Made by a program: the position numbers and the translations under genes. Shown here in pieces: positions 7,170 through 15,967 of a stretch of DNA of 33,507 bases (position 1 is the stretch's first letter; each line of letters opens with the position of its first letter). Source of the stretch: Bacteroidota bacterium (GTDB taxonomy: Bacteria > Bacteroidota > Bacteroidia > Bacteroidales > UBA6013). The stretch covers positions 1 to 33,507 of the forward strand of contig JAIFMG010000115.1 in the NCBI GenBank assembly GCA_020048645.1. Reading direction: 5' to 3'. Under the pieces are notes generated by a model that made no database searches, was not told the DNA's origin, and was given only the letters and a program-made list of their open reading frames with translations.

Positions 7170-8075
7170 ATGAACAACAGGAAATTCTCAGGCACCGGGG
7201 TGGCCGTCGTTACCCCCTTCAAGCAAAACGGGGACATCGACTTTCCTGCCCTCGAACGCCTGGTCGAGCACCTGGTCAGCAACCATGTCGATTACCTGGT
7301 CTTCCTGGGGACCACGGCCGAGACCGCGACCCTCACCCCCACCGAGAGGACGGCCATCGTGGATTTCGCGCGAAACGCCGTCCGGGGGAGGCTGCCCATC
7401 ATGCTCGGCATCGGCGGCAACGACACCCGGACGCTGGTCCAGCAGATCCGCGAGATGGACTTCCAGGGCATCGACGGCATCCTCTCGGTGACGCCGGGCT
7501 ACAACAAGCCCAGCCAGAAAGGCCTGCTCTCGCACTACGCCGCCCTGGCCGAGGCCGCGCCCGTGGGCATCATGCTCTACAACGTCCCCTCGCGCACCAG
7601 CGTCAACCTCCAGGCCGACACGGTCGCGGAGCTGGCCCGGCGCCACGAGAACATCATCGGCATCAAGGAAGCCTCCGGCGACCTGGGGCAGGTCATGCAG
7701 ATCCTCAAGAACAAGCCCAAGAAGTTCATGGTCATCTCTGGCGACGACGCCCTGGCCATGCCCATGATAGCCCTGGGCGCCCGCGGGGTCATCTCCGTCA
7801 TCGCCAACGTCCTGCCCAGCGAGTACTCCGACATGGTGCGCCACGCCCTCGAGGGGCACCTCGACATGGCCCGGCAGTACCACTTCGAGATGCTCGACCT
7901 GATCCAGGCCCTCTTCGCCGAAGGAAACCCCGCCGGCATCAAGGCCGCCCTGGCCAAGGTCGGCATCCTCGAGCCCCACCTCCGCCTGCCCCTGACCCCC
8001 ATCAGCCCCGAGCTCGACCTGCGCATCAAGGGCCTGCTCAAGGCCTTCCTCCACCCCAAGATGGAAATGCTCTGA
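7170..8075 (+). CDS. dapA: 4-hydroxy-tetrahydrodipicolinate synthase
   Basis: A 301-residue class I aldolase that condenses pyruvate with aspartate semialdehyde, the first committed step of lysine and diaminopimelate synthesis. Key residues are visible: the GTT segment at 47-49 (T48-T49), Y137 in LYNVPSRTS, R142, and the Schiff-base lysine K166 in IIGIKEASGDL. The C-terminal SGDDALAMPMIALGARGVISVIANV is typical DapA. Length is normal for the family. The related N-acetylneuraminate lyases and other NAL-family enzymes share the fold, but the NVPSRT sequence and overall match favour DapA. No lysine riboswitch is evident in the short upstream gap. Confidence 0.95.
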   Translation: MNNRKFSGTGVAVVTPFKQNGDIDFPALERLVEHLVSNHVDYLVFLGTTAETATLTPTERTAIVDFARNAVRGRLPIMLGIGGNDTRTLVQQIREMDFQGIDGILSVTPGYNKPSQKGLLSHYAALAEAAPVGIMLYNVPSRTSVNLQADTVAELARRHENIIGIKEASGDLGQVMQILKNKPKKFMVISGDDALAMPMIALGARGVISVIANVLPSEYSDMVRHALEGHLDMARQYHFEMLDLIQALFAEGNPAGIKAALAKVGILEPHLRLPLTPISPELDLRIKGLLKAFLHPKMEML

Positions 8076-8167
8076 AACCCGCGCCCCCGGGGCGCCCCTG
8101 GCGCGAAGGGGCATCCCCGGGGAGCCGCCCTCCTGAAAATGGCCCCGCCCCTGCCAAGCCCCCCAGC

Positions 8168-8893
8168 ATGAAACGACAAGCGACCCTACTCGGCGGAATC
8201 TTGGCCATGGCCGCCACCCTTTCCGGATGCGCCGGATGCCTGCAAGGCCAAGGCCCGGCGACCAGCACAAGCCAGGACCTCGAGCCCTTCGCAAGCCTCC
8301 AGCTCGACTGCCAGGCCAAGACCACCCTGCACACCAGCTCCAGCCACGACAAGCTGGACCTGCTGGCCGACAGCAGCCTGGTGGACAACCTGGACATCAA
8401 CCAGAACGGCGACGAGCTGACCATCGCCCAAGACCAGTGCGTCGAGCCCGGCAGACCTTACGAGCTGGCCCTCCATGCCAGCCAGCTCCAGGAGCTGCGC
8501 CTGAGCGGCGCCACGGTGGCGCGGGCCCCCGAGGTACTGCGGGGCGAGCAGCTCCTGATCGTGCTCGAAGACGGGGCCGAGCTCTGGCTCGAGGTCAGGG
8601 CCATCGAGCTCACCATCGTGCTGGAGCACGACAGCAAGCTGCACCTGACCGGAACTTTCGAGAATTGCGAGCTGACCATGCAAGACCAGAGCCAGCTCGA
8701 TGCCAGCCCAGCACGGGCGCAGAACCTCCTGGTCGAGATGTCCGGCACCACCCGCGCCAGCATCGGCGTGGCCGCCAGCATCGAAGGCGTGCTCAGCGAA
8801 GAGGCCAGCTTGGAATGCCACGGGCAGCCCAGCCAGATCTCGACGCAGACCCAGGACATGGCCACCCTGAAATTCGCCGCGGCGGGCCAATGA
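8168..8893 (+). CDS. DUF2807-type (GIN domain) lipoprotein
   Basis: A 241-residue exported lipoprotein. The N-terminus has basic residues, a hydrophobic stretch and the lipobox LSGC with acylated Cys near residue 20. The rest is a series of short alternating strands with repeated patterns such as LQELRLSGATV, LLIVLEDGAELWLEV, LTIVLEHDSKLHLTG and CELTMQDQSQLDA. This is the right-handed beta-helix of the putative auto-transporter adhesin head GIN domain common in Bacteroidota. The function of the family is unsettled; an envelope location is likely. It ends 13 nt from the end of convergent engB. Confidence 0.8.
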   Translation: MKRQATLLGGILAMAATLSGCAGCLQGQGPATSTSQDLEPFASLQLDCQAKTTLHTSSSHDKLDLLADSSLVDNLDINQNGDELTIAQDQCVEPGRPYELALHASQLQELRLSGATVARAPEVLRGEQLLIVLEDGAELWLEVRAIELTIVLEHDSKLHLTGTFENCELTMQDQSQLDASPARAQNLLVEMSGTTRASIGVAASIEGVLSEEASLECHGQPSQISTQTQDMATLKFAAAGQ

Positions 8894-8906
8894 AAGGACG
8901 CCAGGC

Positions 8907-9500
8907 TCAGGAGCCGAGCGTCCGCTCGATGAAGTCGAGGATGGAATCCCTCCCCAGCTTGCTTTCGGCCGAACTGACGAAGACGGGCGGCAGCTCCTCC
9001 CAGCTTTCGAGCATCACCTGCTTGTAGGCCTCGACGTTCGAGGCCAGGCGCACCGGCCCGAGCTTGTCGGACTTGGTGAAGACCATCGCGAAAGGCACCT
9101 GATTCTCGCCCAGCCAGCCCATGAACTCCAGGTCGATCTTCTGGGGCTTGTGGCGCGCGTCGAGCAGCACGAAAAGGCAGTAGAGGTTCTCGCGGGTGAT
9201 GATGTACTCGCGGATGAAGGTCTCCCACTTCTTGACAATGGCCAGGGGCACCTTGGCGAAGCCATAGCCCGGCAAATCGACCAGGTACCATTTCCCGTTG
9301 ATGTCGAAATGGTTGATAAGCTGGGTCTTGCCAGGAGTCTGGGAAGTCTTGGCCAGTCCCGGGCGGTTGGTGAGCATGTTGATGAGCGAGGACTTGCCCA
9401 CGTTGGAGCGGCCGATGAAGGCGAACTCGGGCCGGTCAGGCTTTGGGCAAAGGCTGACCTGGGTGTTGCTCACGACGAATTGGGCGAAGTTGATCTGCAT
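8907..9500 (-). CDS. engB: Ribosome-biogenesis GTPase YsxC/EngB
   Basis: A 197-residue TRAFAC GTPase. The P-loop is GRSNVGKSS at 30-38, the switch I region carries the TPGKTQ segment, G3 is DLPGYG at 75-80, G4 is TKSD, and G5 is SSAES. The aromatic tail of the P-loop entry ([16 protein letters not shown]) is diagnostic for EngB/YsxC/YihA, which is needed for large-subunit assembly. Length is typical. It lies 21 nt downstream of apbE on the same strand and is probably co-transcribed with it. Confidence 0.96.
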   Translation of the reverse strand: MQINFAQFVVSNTQVSLCPKPDRPEFAFIGRSNVGKSSLINMLTNRPGLAKTSQTPGKTQLINHFDINGKWYLVDLPGYGFAKVPLAIVKKWETFIREYIITRENLYCLFVLLDARHKPQKIDLEFMGWLGENQVPFAMVFTKSDKLGPVRLASNVEAYKQVMLESWEELPPVFVSSAESKLGRDSILDFIERTLGS

Positions 9501-9521
9501 CGGTCAAGGTGTTGGGTTGAA

Positions 9522-10556
9522 TCAAGGAACAGGTTCCAGCTCGATCAGGAGGCTGTCCAATCCGGCGCTGTGGCTGGTCTGGTAGCCCTGGGCATCCCCG
9601 TGGATGAAGAAGGCCTCGAGCTTGGGGTCGGCCTCCACGAAGCGCATGCTGGCCTCCAGGCCCATGACCATGAACGCGGTGGCCAAGGCGTCGGCCGTCA
9701 TGCAATCATCTGCCAATACGGTGACGCTGAGCAAGTTGTGATCCACCGGATAGCCCGTCCGTGGGTCGATGGTGTGGGAGTACTTGGTTCCGTCCTCCTG
9801 CTCGTAGAACTTGCGGTAGCTGCCCGAGGTGGCCAAGGCACGGCCCCGCAGGCGGATGGCGACCTCGAGCTGCCTGTCCTCGAAGCCAGATCCCTCGATG
9901 GGCTTGTCGATGCCCACTCGCCAGGCGTCGCCGCTGGGCCCGTCGCCCGAGGCCAGGACCTCGCCACCAATCTCGACCAGGAAATCGACGACGCCCTGTT
10001 CGCGGAGGAAACTGCCGAGCACGTCCACGGCGTAGCCCTGCGCGATGGCGTTGCTGTCGAAAGTCAGGAGGCTGTCCTGGGTCGTGACGCGGTCGCCGTC
10101 GAGGCGGACCTTGTTACTGCCCACGTGGGTCAGGAGGCTGTCCACCAGCTCGGGGCCCACCTGGTCGCGGCGCTCCAGGCCGAAGCCCCAGGCGCGCACC
10201 AGCGGCGCCACGGTGATGTCGAAAGCGCCGTCGGTCAGCTCGTAAATCTCGAGCGAGCGGCGCATGACGGCCTTGAAGTGCTCGTCCAGCACCACCTCCT
10301 CGCGGCGGTTGAGCCTCGAGATGATGGAGCTGTCCACGTAGATGGAAAGCGAGAGGTCGAATGCCTTGAGGATGGAATCGACCTGCGGCCCGAAGTCGCG
10401 CGACAGCGGATCGGCATAGACGATGCTGTAGGTGGTGCCTTGCGCCTGGCCAGCCAAACGCTGGAAGGTGACGGGTTTCGGCTGGGGCGACATGGAGTCG
10501 CAAGAGACCAGGAACAGGAGGGCGGCGACCCACCCGGTCCACTTCTCAATCCTCAT
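9522..10556 (-). CDS. apbE: FAD:protein FMN transferase, lipoprotein
   Basis: A 344-residue flavin transferase that attaches FMN from FAD to a Thr of target proteins such as NqrB and NqrC. From the chosen ATG the N-terminus is a lipoprotein signal with lipobox LVSC (Cys19). Conserved ApbE segments follow: LTDGAFDITVAPLVRAWGF, FDSNAIAQGYAVD, FLVEIGGEVLASG, HTIDPRTGYPV and the Mg2+-binding DDCMTADALATAFMVMG. An upstream in-frame ATG at 10604 would prepend hydrophilic residues before the signal peptide, so 10556 is preferred; it overlaps the preceding gene by 11 nt. The nearby nqr operon encodes its likely substrates. Confidence 0.94.
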   Translation of the reverse strand: MRIEKWTGWVAALLFLVSCDSMSPQPKPVTFQRLAGQAQGTTYSIVYADPLSRDFGPQVDSILKAFDLSLSIYVDSSIISRLNRREEVVLDEHFKAVMRRSLEIYELTDGAFDITVAPLVRAWGFGLERRDQVGPELVDSLLTHVGSNKVRLDGDRVTTQDSLLTFDSNAIAQGYAVDVLGSFLREQGVVDFLVEIGGEVLASGDGPSGDAWRVGIDKPIEGSGFEDRQLEVAIRLRGRALATSGSYRKFYEQEDGTKYSHTIDPRTGYPVDHNLLSVTVLADDCMTADALATAFMVMGLEASMRFVEADPKLEAFFIHGDAQGYQTSHSAGLDSLLIELEPVP

Positions 10557-11277
10557 CTTCGTCCTCCTCCTCGTGCTCGTCGTGCTCATCGGTTCCATCG
10601 CCAAGGCCCAGGCTCTTGAATACCTGCGAAAAGACGAACTTCCCCCTTTCCTGCTTGTCGTCGTGGAAGAAGCGGGAGGCGATCTTGCAAATGCCGAGGA
10701 CCTGCTCGTAGATTTCGTTCATCTGCTGGACGAAATCCTGGTTGATGGCCTTGGTGTCGGCCTCGAGCATCTCGGGCGAGAGGCCCTTGTCCACCAGGCC
10801 CTGGGCATAGCCGAGGAGCTCGTCGATGAGCTCCTGCGAAGTTCCCAGCTCGGTTATCTCGCGCTTGAGCTCGTCGGTCATGTTCTGGCGGAACTGGGCG
10901 AGCAGCCCCGCGAGGGACTTGTAGTCGCTCATGCGGGCGTTCTTGAGGTACTTCTTGTAACCGAGGAGGTTGAGGACTTCCTTGGCTCGGCGGGCCTCGA
11001 AATCGACCTCTACCTGCACCTTCAGGAAGGTGAGCTGGCGCAAGGCCACGGTGTGGATTTCCTTGGCATGCTGCATGACCCCGGAGGCGTTCTCCTTGAT
11101 GTTGGTGATGGCCTCGCAAGCGTCGATCTTGCCGATGACGGCCTGGGCGAAATCGGCGTTCCAGTTGGTACGGACGCGCCCGAACTCGTCGAGCTTGCCC
11201 ACGAAGTTGTCCATGATGGCCCGACAGGTCAGGAGAACCTCGTGGTCGCGGTAGGAATATTTTCTTTGTCTAGGCAT
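10546..11277 (-). CDS. Unrecognised soluble protein with acidic tail
   Basis: A 243-residue predicted helical protein with no signal peptide or membrane helix. It is rich in Lys, Glu, Gln and Leu through most of its length, with stretches that could form coiled coils (residues about 60-200), and ends in an almost purely acidic tail DEHDEHEEEDEDED. I do not recognise the family. The ATG at 11277 (MPRQRKYSYRDHE) is preferred over that at 11310, because the longer form starts inside a candidate -7 element (TACCTTAG, 11298-11305 on minus). The gene sits between the nqr operon and apbE, with the apbE start inside its last codons, so it may be functionally tied to ApbE or simply co-transcribed. Confidence 0.7.
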   Translation of the reverse strand: MPRQRKYSYRDHEVLLTCRAIMDNFVGKLDEFGRVRTNWNADFAQAVIGKIDACEAITNIKENASGVMQHAKEIHTVALRQLTFLKVQVEVDFEARRAKEVLNLLGYKKYLKNARMSDYKSLAGLLAQFRQNMTDELKREITELGTSQELIDELLGYAQGLVDKGLSPEMLEADTKAINQDFVQQMNEIYEQVLGICKIASRFFHDDKQERGKFVFSQVFKSLGLGDGTDEHDEHEEEDEDED

Positions 11278-11348
11278 GGTTCCCGAAATTGTTTTGGCTA
11301 AGGTAAGCATTTGCGGCGATAGAGAAAAGCCCGAATCTTTCAGGGCAC

Positions 11349-11382
11349 AAAAACGGAAAACGCCACACGGGGTGGCGTTTCC
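11349..11382 (-). terminator. Terminator-like hairpin after nqrF
   Basis: On the minus strand, an 11-bp stem with one bulged A (arms 11355-11366 and 11372-11382) is followed by a run of five T (the A run at 11349-11353). It lies 25 nt after the nqrF stop and likely ends the nqr transcript. Confidence 0.75.
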
Positions 11383-11406
11383 ATTTCTGCAAGCTAGGAC
11401 CCTGGG

Positions 11407-12666
11407 TCAACCTCCGAAGTCGTCGAAGTCGATCATCTCGCGGGGCACACCCAGGTCGTTGAGCATTTTCAAGACCGCGGCGTTCATCATGGGAGGGCCG
11501 CAGAGGTAGTACTCGATTTCCTCGGGCTCGTCATGCAAGTTGAGGTACTTCTCGAGCACGACCTGGTGGATGAATCCGGTGTAGCCAGTCCAGTTGTCCT
11601 GGGGCATAGGCTCCGAGAGGGCGATGTTGAACTTGAAGTTGGGGAATTTCTTCTCGATGGCGCGGAACTCCTCCTCGTAGAAGATTTCGCGCTTGGAACG
11701 CCCGCCATACCAGTAGGAAACCTTGCGGTTGGTCTTGAGGGTATGGAAGAGGTGGAAGATGTGCGAGCGCAAAGGCGCCATGCCCGCGCCGCCACCGATG
11801 TAGATCATCTCGTTCTGGGTGTCCTTGATGAAGAACTCGCCGTAGGGACCGGAAATCGTGACCTTGTCGCCCGGCTTGCGCGAGAAGACGTAGGAAGAGC
11901 AGATGCCCGGGTTGACGTTCATCAGGGCATTCTTCTGGCGGTCCCAAGGCGGCGTGGCGATGCGGATGTTGAGCATCACGATGTTGCCTTCGGCGGGATG
12001 GTTGGCCATGGAGTAGGCGCGGAAGGTGGGCTCGGGGTTGCTCATCTTCAGGTCGAACATCTTGAACTTGTGCCAGTCGTCCTGGAATTGCTCCTCGACG
12101 ATGATGTCCTTGAAGTCCACGTCGATCTTGGGCACGTCGATCTGGATGTAACCGCCCGACTTGAAGTCGAGGATCTCACCTTCGGGCAGCCTGACGACGA
12201 ACTCCTTGATGAAGGTGGCCACGTTGTTGTTGGAGACGACCTCGCATTCCCACTTCTTGATGCCCATGACCTCTTCGGGCACGTGGATCTTGATGTCGTT
12301 CTTGACCTTCACCTGGCATCCGAGGCGCCAGTTGTTCTGCAGCTGCTTCCGCGTGAAATAGGGCTTCTCGGTAGGCAAGGCGTCTCCGCCGCCCTCGAGG
12401 ACCTGGCACTTGCACATGGCGCAGGTGCCGCCGCCCCCGCAGGCGGAAGGCAGGAAGATCTTGTTGGCGGAAAGGGCCGAGAGGATGGAAGAGCCAGGGG
12501 CGACCTCCAGCACCTTCTCGCCATGGTTGATATCGATCTTCACCGTTCCGGCGGGCAGGAGCTTGGCCTTGGCCACCAGCAGGATCACGACCAGCAGCAG
12601 AATCATGGCCAAGAAGACCACGATGCCGGCCACGATCACGGTGGATTGTTCTACTAGTAGGGTCAT
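11407..12666 (-). CDS. nqrF: Na+-translocating NADH:quinone reductase subunit F
   Basis: A 419-residue electron-entry subunit of the Na+-NQR complex. An N-terminal membrane anchor (about residues 8-33) is followed by a plant-type ferredoxin domain with cluster ligands C76, C82, C85 and C117 ([11 protein letters not shown] and LGCQV). Next is an FAD-binding domain with RAYS at 216-219, and an NADH-binding domain starting at [12 protein letters not shown] (291). The C-terminus [10 protein letters not shown]...DFDDFGG is typical. It oxidises NADH and passes electrons through FAD and the 2Fe-2S cluster to NqrC, NqrB, riboflavin and quinone. It is the last gene of the operon, 32 nt after nqrE. All key residues are present. 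Confidence 0.98.
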   Translation of the reverse strand: MTLLVEQSTVIVAGIVVFLAMILLLVVILLVAKAKLLPAGTVKIDINHGEKVLEVAPGSSILSALSANKIFLPSACGGGGTCAMCKCQVLEGGGDALPTEKPYFTRKQLQNNWRLGCQVKVKNDIKIHVPEEVMGIKKWECEVVSNNNVATFIKEFVVRLPEGEILDFKSGGYIQIDVPKIDVDFKDIIVEEQFQDDWHKFKMFDLKMSNPEPTFRAYSMANHPAEGNIVMLNIRIATPPWDRQKNALMNVNPGICSSYVFSRKPGDKVTISGPYGEFFIKDTQNEMIYIGGGAGMAPLRSHIFHLFHTLKTNRKVSYWYGGRSKREIFYEEEFRAIEKKFPNFKFNIALSEPMPQDNWTGYTGFIHQVVLEKYLNLHDEPEEIEYYLCGPPMMNAAVLKMLNDLGVPREMIDFDDFGG

Positions 12667-12698
12667 GTCAAGATTGTTTTATGACGTTTGTACTCTTT

Positions 12699-13316
12699 TC
12701 AGATGTCGAAGCCCATGAAGCTCATGAAGGCCATGCCCATCAGGCCGGTAAGGATGAAGGTGATGCCCAGGCCCCGCAACGGAGCGGGGATGTCCGAGTA
12801 GCGCATCTTCTCGCGGATGGCCGCGATGCTGACCACTGCCAGGAACCAGCCCAGGCCGGACCCTATCCCAAAGACGGATGCCTCGACAATGTTGGAGTAC
12901 TCCCGCTCCTGCATGAACAAGGCCGCGCCCAAGATCGCGCAGTTGACCGCGATCAGCGGAAGGAAGATGCCCAGGGCCGCGTACAAGGCCGGAGAAATCT
13001 TCTCGATGACCATCTCGAGCAACTGGACGATGGAGGCGATGACGGCGATGAACATGATGAAGCTCAAGAAGCTCAGGTCCAATTCGGCGAAGCTCGGGTC
13101 GAGCCATGCCAAGGCGCCTTCCTTGAGCAGGTATTTCTCCAGTAGGTAGTTCACCGGGATGGTGATGGCAAGGACGAAGGTCACCGAGATGCCCAGGCCT
13201 GTGGAGGTTTCCACCGTCTTGGAGACGGCAAGGAAGGAACACATCCCCAAGAAGTAGGCGAATATCATGTTGTCCACAAAAATGGACCGGACGAAGATGC
13301 TGATCAATTCTTCCAT
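12699..13316 (-). CDS. nqrE: Na+-translocating NADH:quinone reductase subunit E
   Basis: A 205-residue integral membrane subunit with about six transmembrane helices, homologous to NqrD and to RnfA. The cysteines that in known structures help hold the membrane-embedded iron centre are present: C26 ([10 protein letters not shown]) and C126 (AVNCAILG). The half-helix signature regions [14 protein letters not shown] and [16 protein letters not shown] match. Length is near the usual 198-206. It lies between nqrD and nqrF with 26 and 32 nt gaps. Confidence 0.97.
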   Translation of the reverse strand: MEELISIFVRSIFVDNMIFAYFLGMCSFLAVSKTVETSTGLGISVTFVLAITIPVNYLLEKYLLKEGALAWLDPSFAELDLSFLSFIMFIAVIASIVQLLEMVIEKISPALYAALGIFLPLIAVNCAILGAALFMQEREYSNIVEASVFGIGSGLGWFLAVVSIAAIREKMRYSDIPAPLRGLGITFILTGLMGMAFMSFMGFDI

Positions 13317-13342
13317 TGTGATGGCTTCTTTTTAGTATGTGC

Positions 13343-13975
13343 TTAACCGTTTTGCTCGATGAGCTGCTTGTAGCGAGACCGCTGGACCCAGATGATGGTT
13401 CCAACCGTGATCAAGGCCATCGGAGGCAGGATCATCAGGCCGTTGTTGACGTAACCCATCTCATAGAAGGCGTCCGGAACGACTTGGTAGCCCCAAATCT
13501 TGCCTGAGCCCAGGAGCTCGCGCAGGAAGGCCACGATGATGAGGATCACGCCGTAGCCCGCGCCGTTGCCGATGGCGTCCAAGACCGAGGGCAGGGGCTT
13601 GTTGCCCATCGCGAAGGCCTCCAGGCGTCCCATCAGGATGCAGTTGGTGATGATCAGCCCCACGAAGACCGAGAGCTGCTTGCTCACGTCATAGACGTAA
13701 GCCTTGAGGATCTGGTCCACGATGATGACGAGCGCCGCCACGATGGTCAACTGCACGATGATGCGGATCCGGTTGGGGATGGTGTTCCGCAGCAGCGAAG
13801 TGATGAGGTTCGAGAAGATCAACACCACGGTAACGGACAGGGCCATGACCACCGCGGACTTCATCTGCACGGTGATGGCCAAGGCTGAACATATACCCAA
13901 AACCTGGACGGTGATGGGGTTCTCCATGTTCAGCGGATTGGTGACAAGTTTCAGGTCTTTGGATGTTAGTGCCAT
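13343..13975 (-). CDS. nqrD: Na+-translocating NADH:quinone reductase subunit D
   Basis: A 210-residue membrane subunit with about six transmembrane helices, paralogous to NqrE and related to RnfE. C29 (LGICSALAIT) and C112 (ITNCILMGRLEAFAM) correspond to the NqrD ligands of the membrane iron centre. The short hydrophilic N-terminus and the NGAGYG segment near the middle are typical of NqrD. It starts 12 nt after nqrC ends, the tightest junction in the operon. Confidence 0.97.
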   Translation of the reverse strand: MALTSKDLKLVTNPLNMENPITVQVLGICSALAITVQMKSAVVMALSVTVVLIFSNLITSLLRNTIPNRIRIIVQLTIVAALVIIVDQILKAYVYDVSKQLSVFVGLIITNCILMGRLEAFAMGNKPLPSVLDAIGNGAGYGVILIIVAFLRELLGSGKIWGYQVVPDAFYEMGYVNNGLMILPPMALITVGTIIWVQRSRYKQLIEQNG

Positions 13976-13987
13976 GGTTGTGGAAGC

Positions 13988-14713
13988 TTAGTGGGTTTGG
14001 TTGAAGTAGGGCGAGAAGAATCCGAGGCAGTCGGTCAGCATGTACTGGACCCCCTTGCTGGTGATGGTCCCGCCCGAGATTCCGTCCACCGCGTTGGGGT
14101 TGCCTTCACCCATGCCCTTGGTAACGGCCAGGACGGGCGCCTGCTGTTTGGCCTCCTTCGCGGGATCGTACGATCCCAGCTCGATGGTCTTGCCCTCGAA
14201 CTGCTTCTGGAACTGGTCGTAGCTCGAGATTTCCGCGCCGAGGCCCGGGGTCTCGGACTTGTGGTCGAACACCGCTCCGTAGATGGTCTTGTTGTCGTCG
14301 TTGAGCGAAACGTAGCCCCAGATGGGACCCCAGAGCCCCGTCCCGCGGACAGGGATGATGGTCTTGGTGGAGCCGTCGTCCAGCTTGGCGATGAAGACCG
14401 GCATGTGGCGCTCTTCGATGCTCTTGGCCAGCTCGGCCTTCATGTCGATGGTGAAGGGATCGACCGCGTCCACGACTTTGCCCTGGTGGTCGATGGTATA
14501 TTTCTCGACGATGTGCTGGTCAAACTTGGCCTCGGCGTCCTCTACAGTGCTCTCGATGAGCACGCACGAGAGCAGGTTCTGCTTCTTCTCTATTTCCACG
14601 TTCTTGTCCTGCCTTTCCTTCAGGCCAGTGGCCGCGAGCGACAGTGCCGCAGCCACGATGATGACCATCACCGAGGAAAAGATGTAGATATAGGAGTTTG
14701 AATTGGTATCCAT
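13988..14713 (-). CDS. nqrC: Na+-translocating NADH:quinone reductase subunit C
   Basis: A 241-residue subunit with one N-terminal transmembrane helix (about 8-30) and a periplasmic FMN-binding domain. FMN is attached covalently to a Thr by ApbE; the site here is DGISGGTITSKG with the acceptor at T216. The usual SGAT appears as SGGT, which I recall as common in Bacteroidota NqrC and not a loss of function. The RGTGLWGPIWGYV segment is conserved. The C-terminus is about ten residues shorter than in proteobacterial forms. Confidence 0.97.
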   Translation of the reverse strand: MDTNSNSYIYIFSSVMVIIVAAALSLAATGLKERQDKNVEIEKKQNLLSCVLIESTVEDAEAKFDQHIVEKYTIDHQGKVVDAVDPFTIDMKAELAKSIEERHMPVFIAKLDDGSTKTIIPVRGTGLWGPIWGYVSLNDDNKTIYGAVFDHKSETPGLGAEISSYDQFQKQFEGKTIELGSYDPAKEAKQQAPVLAVTKGMGEGNPNAVDGISGGTITSKGVQYMLTDCLGFFSPYFNQTH

Positions 14714-14745
14714 GTTGTGTTTTTTTCAAGTCAGGTTCAACATTC

Positions 14746-15942
14746 TCACTTGGCGGAAGCCGTGGCGCGGGCCAGGCGGCGCTTGATGTGGCCCTGGATG
14801 ACGTAGTGGTCGATCAGCGGGGCGAAGACGTTCATCAGCAGGATGGACAGCATGACGCCCTCGGGATAGGCCGGGTTGAGCACGCGGATCATGATGGAGA
14901 AGAAGCCCGCGAGGAAACCGTAGATCCATTTGCCTTTGTCAGTCTGGGCCGCCGAGACGGGGTCGGTCACCATGAAGACGGCACCGAAGGCGAATCCGCC
15001 CAGCACCAGGTGGTAGTGCGCGGGAAGGGTCATGTAGGCGTTGTCGGAATAGCCAGCCAAGCCGTTGAGCAGCAGGCCCATGGCCAAGCCGCCCAGCACG
15101 AAGGAGAGCATGATCTTCCAGTTGCCGATGCCCGTTACCAGCAGCACAACGGCCCCAATCATTATCATCAAGGTGGAAGTCTCGCCTATGGAGCCGGGAA
15201 TCACGCCCAGGAACATGTCCCAGAAGGTGTAGGCCTGGCCCAGTCCGTTGTGGAGCGTTCCCGTGAAACCTTCGGCGGCGGCCTGCGCCAGGCAGGTGGC
15301 CCCGGAGAAGCCATCGACGATGCCCTCTCCAGCGGAAAGCCCGGAAATCCAGATGAAGTCGCCCGACATTTGGGCGGGGTAGGCGAAGAACAGGAAGGCA
15401 CGCGCCGTGAGCGCCGGGTTCAGGATGTTCATCCCCGTGCCCCCGAAGACCTCCTTGCCGAAGAGCAGGGCGAAGGCCGTGGCCACGAAGACCATCCAGA
15501 GCGGCACATCCACCGGGACGATCAGCGGGACCAGCATCCCCGAGACCAGGAAGCCCTCGTTGACCTCGTGGCCCCGGATCTGGGCCATGGTGAACTCGAC
15601 GGCAAGGCCGGCGGTGTAGGAGGCGGCGATGATGGGCACCACTTTGATCAGTCCATGCAGGAACATCATCATGAAAGTGGCCTCGACGCCCGTGGCAAGG
15701 TAGTGGTGGTAGCCCACGTTCCAGATGCCGAAGAACAAGGCGGGCATCATGGCCAGCACCACCAGCGCCATGGAGCGCTTGGAGTCGATGTAGTCGCGGA
15801 TGTGCGCCCCCACTTTCGTGACCCGGTTGGGCACGAAGAACAGGGTATGGAAGGCGTCGAAGGTGGAGTGCAGGTAGTGGAACTTCCCGTCTTTCTCCAC
15901 GTGCGGCTTCAGGTTGTCGAACAGGTTTCTGAGTGCTTTCAT
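14746..15942 (-). CDS. nqrB: Na+-translocating NADH:quinone reductase subunit B
   Basis: A 398-residue membrane subunit with about ten transmembrane helices. It carries a covalent FMN and forms part of the Na+ path and quinone site. The ApbE motif is VDGFSGATCLAQ, with the acceptor T216. Conserved segments include the N-terminal SKRSMALVVLAMMPALFFG, EVFGGTGMNILNPALTARAFLFFAYP and FMVTDPVSAAQTDKGKWIYG. Length is slightly below the proteobacterial 412. It is 25 nt downstream of nqrA. Confidence 0.98.
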   Translation of the reverse strand: MKALRNLFDNLKPHVEKDGKFHYLHSTFDAFHTLFFVPNRVTKVGAHIRDYIDSKRSMALVVLAMMPALFFGIWNVGYHHYLATGVEATFMMMFLHGLIKVVPIIAASYTAGLAVEFTMAQIRGHEVNEGFLVSGMLVPLIVPVDVPLWMVFVATAFALLFGKEVFGGTGMNILNPALTARAFLFFAYPAQMSGDFIWISGLSAGEGIVDGFSGATCLAQAAAEGFTGTLHNGLGQAYTFWDMFLGVIPGSIGETSTLMIMIGAVVLLVTGIGNWKIMLSFVLGGLAMGLLLNGLAGYSDNAYMTLPAHYHLVLGGFAFGAVFMVTDPVSAAQTDKGKWIYGFLAGFFSIMIRVLNPAYPEGVMLSILLMNVFAPLIDHYVIQGHIKRRLARATASAK

Positions 15943-15967
15943 ATTGGACTCGTTGCTGGGTTCGCGA

